Of a DNA stretch of 6,924 bases, positions 4,306 through 6,924 are shown piece after piece (positions within the stretch are counted from its first letter, which is position 1; the number at the start of each line of letters is the position of its first letter). The notes below the pieces were generated by a model. The model had not been told where the DNA came from. It worked only from the letters and a program-made list of their open reading frames with translations, and searched no databases. Origin of the DNA: Gemmatimonadaceae bacterium (GTDB lineage: Bacteria > Gemmatimonadota > Gemmatimonadetes > Gemmatimonadales > Gemmatimonadaceae); NCBI GenBank assembly GCA_013361745.1, contig JABFXM010000026.1:1-6924 (forward strand). Direction: 5' to 3'. A program made the translations under genes and the position numbers.

Positions 4306-5970
4306 ATGTTCGATTTCACGAAGCACGTCTCGACTCGCCTCCGGCGCATGATCACGCCGCAGGACGAGCCGATCCCCGGCAGCGCGCAGGTCCCCGACTC
4401 GGCGGGCGGGTACGCCTGGCCCGTCGACCACTGGACCCGCCTCGACCGCTTTCTCGTGCTCGGCACCGAGGGCGGAACGTTCTACATCGGCGAGCGCACG
4501 CTCACGGTCGAGAATGCGACCACGGTGCGCGAGTGCCTCGCCGAGGACGGCGCGCGCGTCGTGCGCCGCGTCGTCGAGATCAGCGCGAGCGGGCGCGCGG
4601 CGAAGAACGATCCCGCGCTGTTCGTCCTCGCGCTGGCCGCGTCGAGCGACGATGCCGCGACGCGAGCGGCCGCGCTCGACGCGCTCCCCAGCGTCGAGCG
4701 CACGGGTACGCACCTCTTTCACTGGCTGCAGTTCGTGAAGGCGTTCCGCGGCTGGGGACGCGGTGTGCGCAAGGCGGTCGGCCGCTGGTACACGGCGAAG
4801 TCGCCGGAGGATCTCGCGTACCAGCTCCTCAAGTACCAGAGCCGCGACGGGTGGGCGCATCGCGACGCGCTGCGACTCGCGCACCCGAAGGCGCCGTCGT
4901 ACGAGCACGACGTGCTGTTCCGCTACGCCACGCGCGGGTGGGAGAGCATCGAGGGCTCGAACGCGCTGCGCACCGAGATCGGTGGGCGACTGGAGACGGT
5001 GCAGGCCATCCGCTCCATGAGCGTCGCCGACGCGGCGCGGGCGATCCGCGTCTACCGCCTGACGCGCGAGATGGTGCCGACCGCGTTGCTGACGAGTCCC
5101 GAGGTCTGGGACGCGCTGCTCGAGCGGATGCCGCTCGGCGCGCTCGTGCGCAACCTCGGCGTGATGAGCAAGGTGGGGCTGCTCGTGCCCGCCTCCGACG
5201 CGATGCACGCAGTCGTCCGGAAGCTCGGCGACCGTGAGGCGCTGCGTCGGGCGCGCATCCACCCGCTCGCGGTGCTCGTGGCGCTGAAGACGTATGCGCA
5301 GGGCCGCGGCATGAAGGGGCAGGGCAAGTGGACGCCGGTGTCGCAGGTGGTGGACGCGCTCGACGGCGCCTTCTACCTGTCGTTCGAGAACGCGTCGAGC
5401 ACGGGCAAGCGGGTGATGCTCGCGCTCGACGTCTCGGGCTCGATGGGAATGCCGGTGCACGGCATGCCGTACATCAGCTGCCGCGAGGCGAGTGCGGCGA
5501 TGGCGCTGGTCACGGCCGCGGTCGAGCCGAACCATCGCATCGTCGCCTTCACCAAGGGAAGTTACCCGTCGATGTACTCGCGGACGCACGGGTCGATGTA
5601 CGACACCGGGCTCTCCGCGCTGAGCATCTCGCCGCGTCAGCGGCTGGACGACGTCGTGAAGTCCATCTCGAACCTTCCGTTCGGCGGCACCGACTGCGCC
5701 CTGCCGATGGTCGAGGCGACGAAGCATCGCTGGCCGGTGGACGCGTTCGTCGTGTACACCGACAGCGAGACGTGGGCGGGCAACATCCATCCGGCGCAGG
5801 CGCTCCGCGCGTACCGGGAGCGCATGGGCATCGCGGCGAAGCTGGTCGTCGTCGCGATGAACTCCAACGGGTTCAGCATCGCGGACCCGGAGGACGCCGG
5901 CATGCTCGACGTGGTCGGCTTCGACACGGCGACGCCCGACGTGATCGGCGACTTCATCGGCGATCGCTGA
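4306..5970 (+). CDS. rsr: Ro60/Rsr ortholog, TROVE and vWA domain RNA-binding protein
   Basis: Ro60 is a ring-shaped RNA-binding protein. It binds Y RNAs on its outer surface and ends of misfolded RNAs in its cavity. In Deinococcus a Y RNA tethers it to PNPase for structured-RNA decay. AGGAGG at 4292-4297, 8 nt before the ATG, fixes the start, giving 554 residues, close to the usual length. The TROVE domain fills about residues 20-365 (YAWPVDHWTRLDRFLVLGTE, GTFYIGERTLT, LPSVERTGTHLFHWLQFVKA, RGWGRGVRKAVGRWY). The C-terminal vWA domain has a complete MIDAS: D375-V-S-G-S379, T462 in FGGTDCALPM, and D486 in VVYTDSETW, then MNSNGFSIADPEDAGMLDVVGFDT. All closely match the animal protein. The same frame is open back to 3688 over the RNA genes, but that part is not protein-like. 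Neither rtcBA nor pnp is in the window. Stress regulation is known elsewhere; nothing here shows it directly. Confidence 0.97.
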   Translation: MFDFTKHVSTRLRRMITPQDEPIPGSAQVPDSAGGYAWPVDHWTRLDRFLVLGTEGGTFYIGERTLTVENATTVRECLAEDGARVVRRVVEISASGRAAKNDPALFVLALAASSDDAATRAAALDALPSVERTGTHLFHWLQFVKAFRGWGRGVRKAVGRWYTAKSPEDLAYQLLKYQSRDGWAHRDALRLAHPKAPSYEHDVLFRYATRGWESIEGSNALRTEIGGRLETVQAIRSMSVADAARAIRVYRLTREMVPTALLTSPEVWDALLERMPLGALVRNLGVMSKVGLLVPASDAMHAVVRKLGDREALRRARIHPLAVLVALKTYAQGRGMKGQGKWTPVSQVVDALDGAFYLSFENASSTGKRVMLALDVSGSMGMPVHGMPYISCREASAAMALVTAAVEPNHRIVAFTKGSYPSMYSRTHGSMYDTGLSALSISPRQRLDDVVKSISNLPFGGTDCALPMVEATKHRWPVDAFVVYTDSETWAGNIHPAQALRAYRERMGIAAKLVVVAMNSNGFSIADPEDAGMLDVVGFDTATPDVIGDFIGDR

Positions 5971-6315
5971 CGGAGGAACGGAGGGCAGGGAGCGATTGGG
6001 GAAGATCGACCCCTCGATCGCGCCTCCGACGTGGGTCGCATCGCGGGTCGGTGCGCATTCGAGCATCGCGCGATTTGGCGGGGAGAACCACATGAGAAGT
6101 GCGGAAGCAGGGCGGAAGCACTGCCGTAGAATCCCGGCTCGTGCCCGTGGAATCTTCCGCCGTGCTTCCGTAGTGCTCGCGCCGTTCTCCCTGTCAAACC
6201 ACGTGATCTCACCACCACGACAGCCCCTGACGCGACCCGCGCCGGTCCCGCGGCTCCCTGTCGTCACATAGCAAGCGCCAGAACCAACACTGAACGGCTC
6301 AAAATTCTCACAACC
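5971..6315. other. 345-bp gap without a gene, containing a repeat
   Basis: No convincing coding frame is present. Apart from the GCGGAAGCA inverted repeat listed separately (6101-6170), I see no tRNA, no clear promoter and no classic T-tailed terminator for the Ro60 gene. The last 50 bases before the next gene are less GC-rich and may contain its promoter. Confidence 0.5.
6101..6170. repeat. GCGGAAGCA direct and inverted repeat, REP-like hairpin
   Basis: GCGGAAGCA occurs twice in tandem (6101-6109 and 6112-6120). The 17-nt left arm 6102-6118 matches the reverse complement of 6154-6170 with a single mismatch, leaving a 35-nt loop. The plan, a short unit doubled and then inverted, is the same as at 1868-1920 although the unit differs. 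It may end transcription of the Ro60 gene or be a dispersed genomic repeat. Confidence 0.6.
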
Positions 6316-6636
6316 ATGAACAGGCTCGAAGATCTCTTCAACGATCCTCTGGAGCCGGAGCGGAGGGACGACTACTGGATCACCGAGACGCACTACGACT
6401 GCTTCGTGGTCTCGCTCGAGACGGCGATCGAGGTGGAACGATGGCTCGACCATCTGCCGCCGCCGCGATGGCTCGTCTTCCGGAGCTTGACCGGAGCGCG
6501 GCACCGGATCATCGCCGCGTCGATCTATCGCATCTCGGAATGCACGGCGGCGCAGCGCGCTGCCGGTCGGGAGTTCAATCGCGCCCGGAAGCTGGAGGAC
6601 AAGAACGACCGTCGCCCCTGGGAGGGCGACGACTGA
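6316..6636 (+). CDS. Hypothetical protein, 106 residues
   Basis: A small, charged, soluble protein starting MNRLEDLFNDPLEPERRDDY, with a middle stretch YDCFVVSLETAIEVERWLD and WLVFRSLTGARHRIIAASIY that looks like a compact alpha/beta fold, and a basic-acidic tail ending PWEGDD. The pattern FRSLTGARHRI suggests a small domain tied to a partner protein or nucleic acid, but I recognise no family and infer no function. There is no signal peptide or membrane segment. No Shine-Dalgarno precedes the ATG. Codon usage is GC-rich like the neighbours and the sequence looks like a real protein. It stands alone between the repeat-bearing gap and a convergent gene. Confidence 0.65.
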   Translation: MNRLEDLFNDPLEPERRDDYWITETHYDCFVVSLETAIEVERWLDHLPPPRWLVFRSLTGARHRIIAASIYRISECTAAQRAAGREFNRARKLEDKNDRRPWEGDD

Positions 6637-6707
6637 ACACCCGGTCCGTCGATTGTCGCAGCGCCGCCGTTATACGATGCCTGCAGGACTCGTGCGATCC
6701 GGCGTCA

Positions 6708-6924
6708 TCATTGCGCGCCACCGGGAGGACCTCGCCGCAGCCAGCGCAGCGCCTCCGATCTGTCGCGGAAAGGCCAGACGTCGACGCCCGCCGCCTCGAC
6801 GTCCACGCTGCCGAGTCGCATCTGCCCGTACTGCAGGTCGGTCGTCGCCAGAAGTGCCAGGCGTCCCCCGAACTGCGGGGCGAGATGGGAGAGCAGCGCC
6901 GCCATCGACCGAACGTCGCGGCTC
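6708..6924 (-). CDS. SpoIIAA/STAS-SEC14-like protein, C-terminal part only
   Basis: The minus-strand frame is open to the right edge and ends at TGA 6708-6710. At least 71 residues are visible: SRDVRSMAALLSHLAPQF, then GGRLALLATTDLQYGQMRL and GVDVWPFRDRSEALRWL. The order of a helix, a strand with ALLATTD, a GQMRL helix, a final VxVFRD-type strand and an EALxWL helix is typical of the C-terminus of small SpoIIAA-like (STAS/SEC14-like) proteins, which are often uncharacterised. The ATG at 6905 is probably internal, because the homology-like pattern continues upstream of it; the true start lies outside the window. It converges on the 106-residue hypothetical gene with a 71-bp gap. Confidence 0.55.
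   Translation of the reverse strand, partial: SRDVRSMAALLSHLAPQFGGRLALLATTDLQYGQMRLGSVDVEAAGVDVWPFRDRSEALRWLRRGPPGGAQ

Noticed and set aside
4273..6504. Long minus-strand open frame of 743 codons across the Ro60 gene
   Set aside because: It is a mirror of the high-GC coding strand, rich in Arg and His without domains, opposite a gene with clear homology.
1..6924. CRISPR array, insertion sequence or integrase
   Set aside because: No regularly spaced direct repeats of suitable length, no transposase or integrase-like frame, and no target-site duplications were seen.

Overview
The window is GC-rich, compact bacterial DNA. High GC, two lipoproteins with Ig-like or carboxypeptidase-regulatory-like folds, short self-complementary intergenic repeats and tRNA genes without encoded CCA all fit Gemmatimonadota or a similar high-GC soil lineage. 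No rRNA or universal marker gene is present, so this placement is a guess.

Layout. 1-439 (-) is the N-terminal part of an Ig-like lipoprotein that runs off the left edge. 704-1221 (-) is an AhpD/CMD-family gene carrying a one-base frameshift, divergent from a GNAT acetyltransferase at 1301-1798 (+). 1821-1920 holds short direct and inverted repeats. An AT-rich tract and a sigma70-like promoter (1965-1993) then lead into about 440 nt of hairpin-rich, apparently non-coding sequence. It ends at a very strong intrinsic terminator (2396-2439), so it looks like a stable RNA gene that I cannot assign to a family. A 16-bp-stem inverted repeat (2509-2609) and tRNA-Arg(ACG) (2614-2686) follow. A lipoprotein gene of unknown role (2693-3502, -) converges on that tRNA.

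The centre of interest is 3582-5970 (+). It runs tRNA-Pro(CGG), then a chain of tRNA-like RNA elements, then a clear Ro60/Rsr gene (TROVE plus vWA domains, MIDAS intact). The first element (3663-3784) has a perfect tRNA acceptor stem, D-arm and T-arm, but a long arm replaces the anticodon arm. The two strands of that arm resemble the two Ro60-binding strands of vertebrate Y RNAs, including a CGAA/CACUU internal loop. A second element of nearly equal length (3836-3960) and a third, less complete one (3961-4094) follow. I read these as Y RNAs of the tRNA-mimicking type known near bacterial rsr genes. The unusual point is the topology: the RNA ends appear to lie at the acceptor-like stem and the Ro-binding stem is a closed hairpin, which is a circular permutation of the usual Y RNA layout.

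Expected working: Ro60 binds the Y-like arm, and the tRNA-like body could be matured by tRNA enzymes together with the adjacent tRNA-Pro. Neither PNPase nor RtcB/RtcA, known partners of bacterial Ro60 systems, lies in the window. Downstream come a repeat-bearing gap (5971-6315), a small hypothetical gene (6316-6636) and the 3' end of a probable SpoIIAA/STAS-like gene (6708-6924, -).
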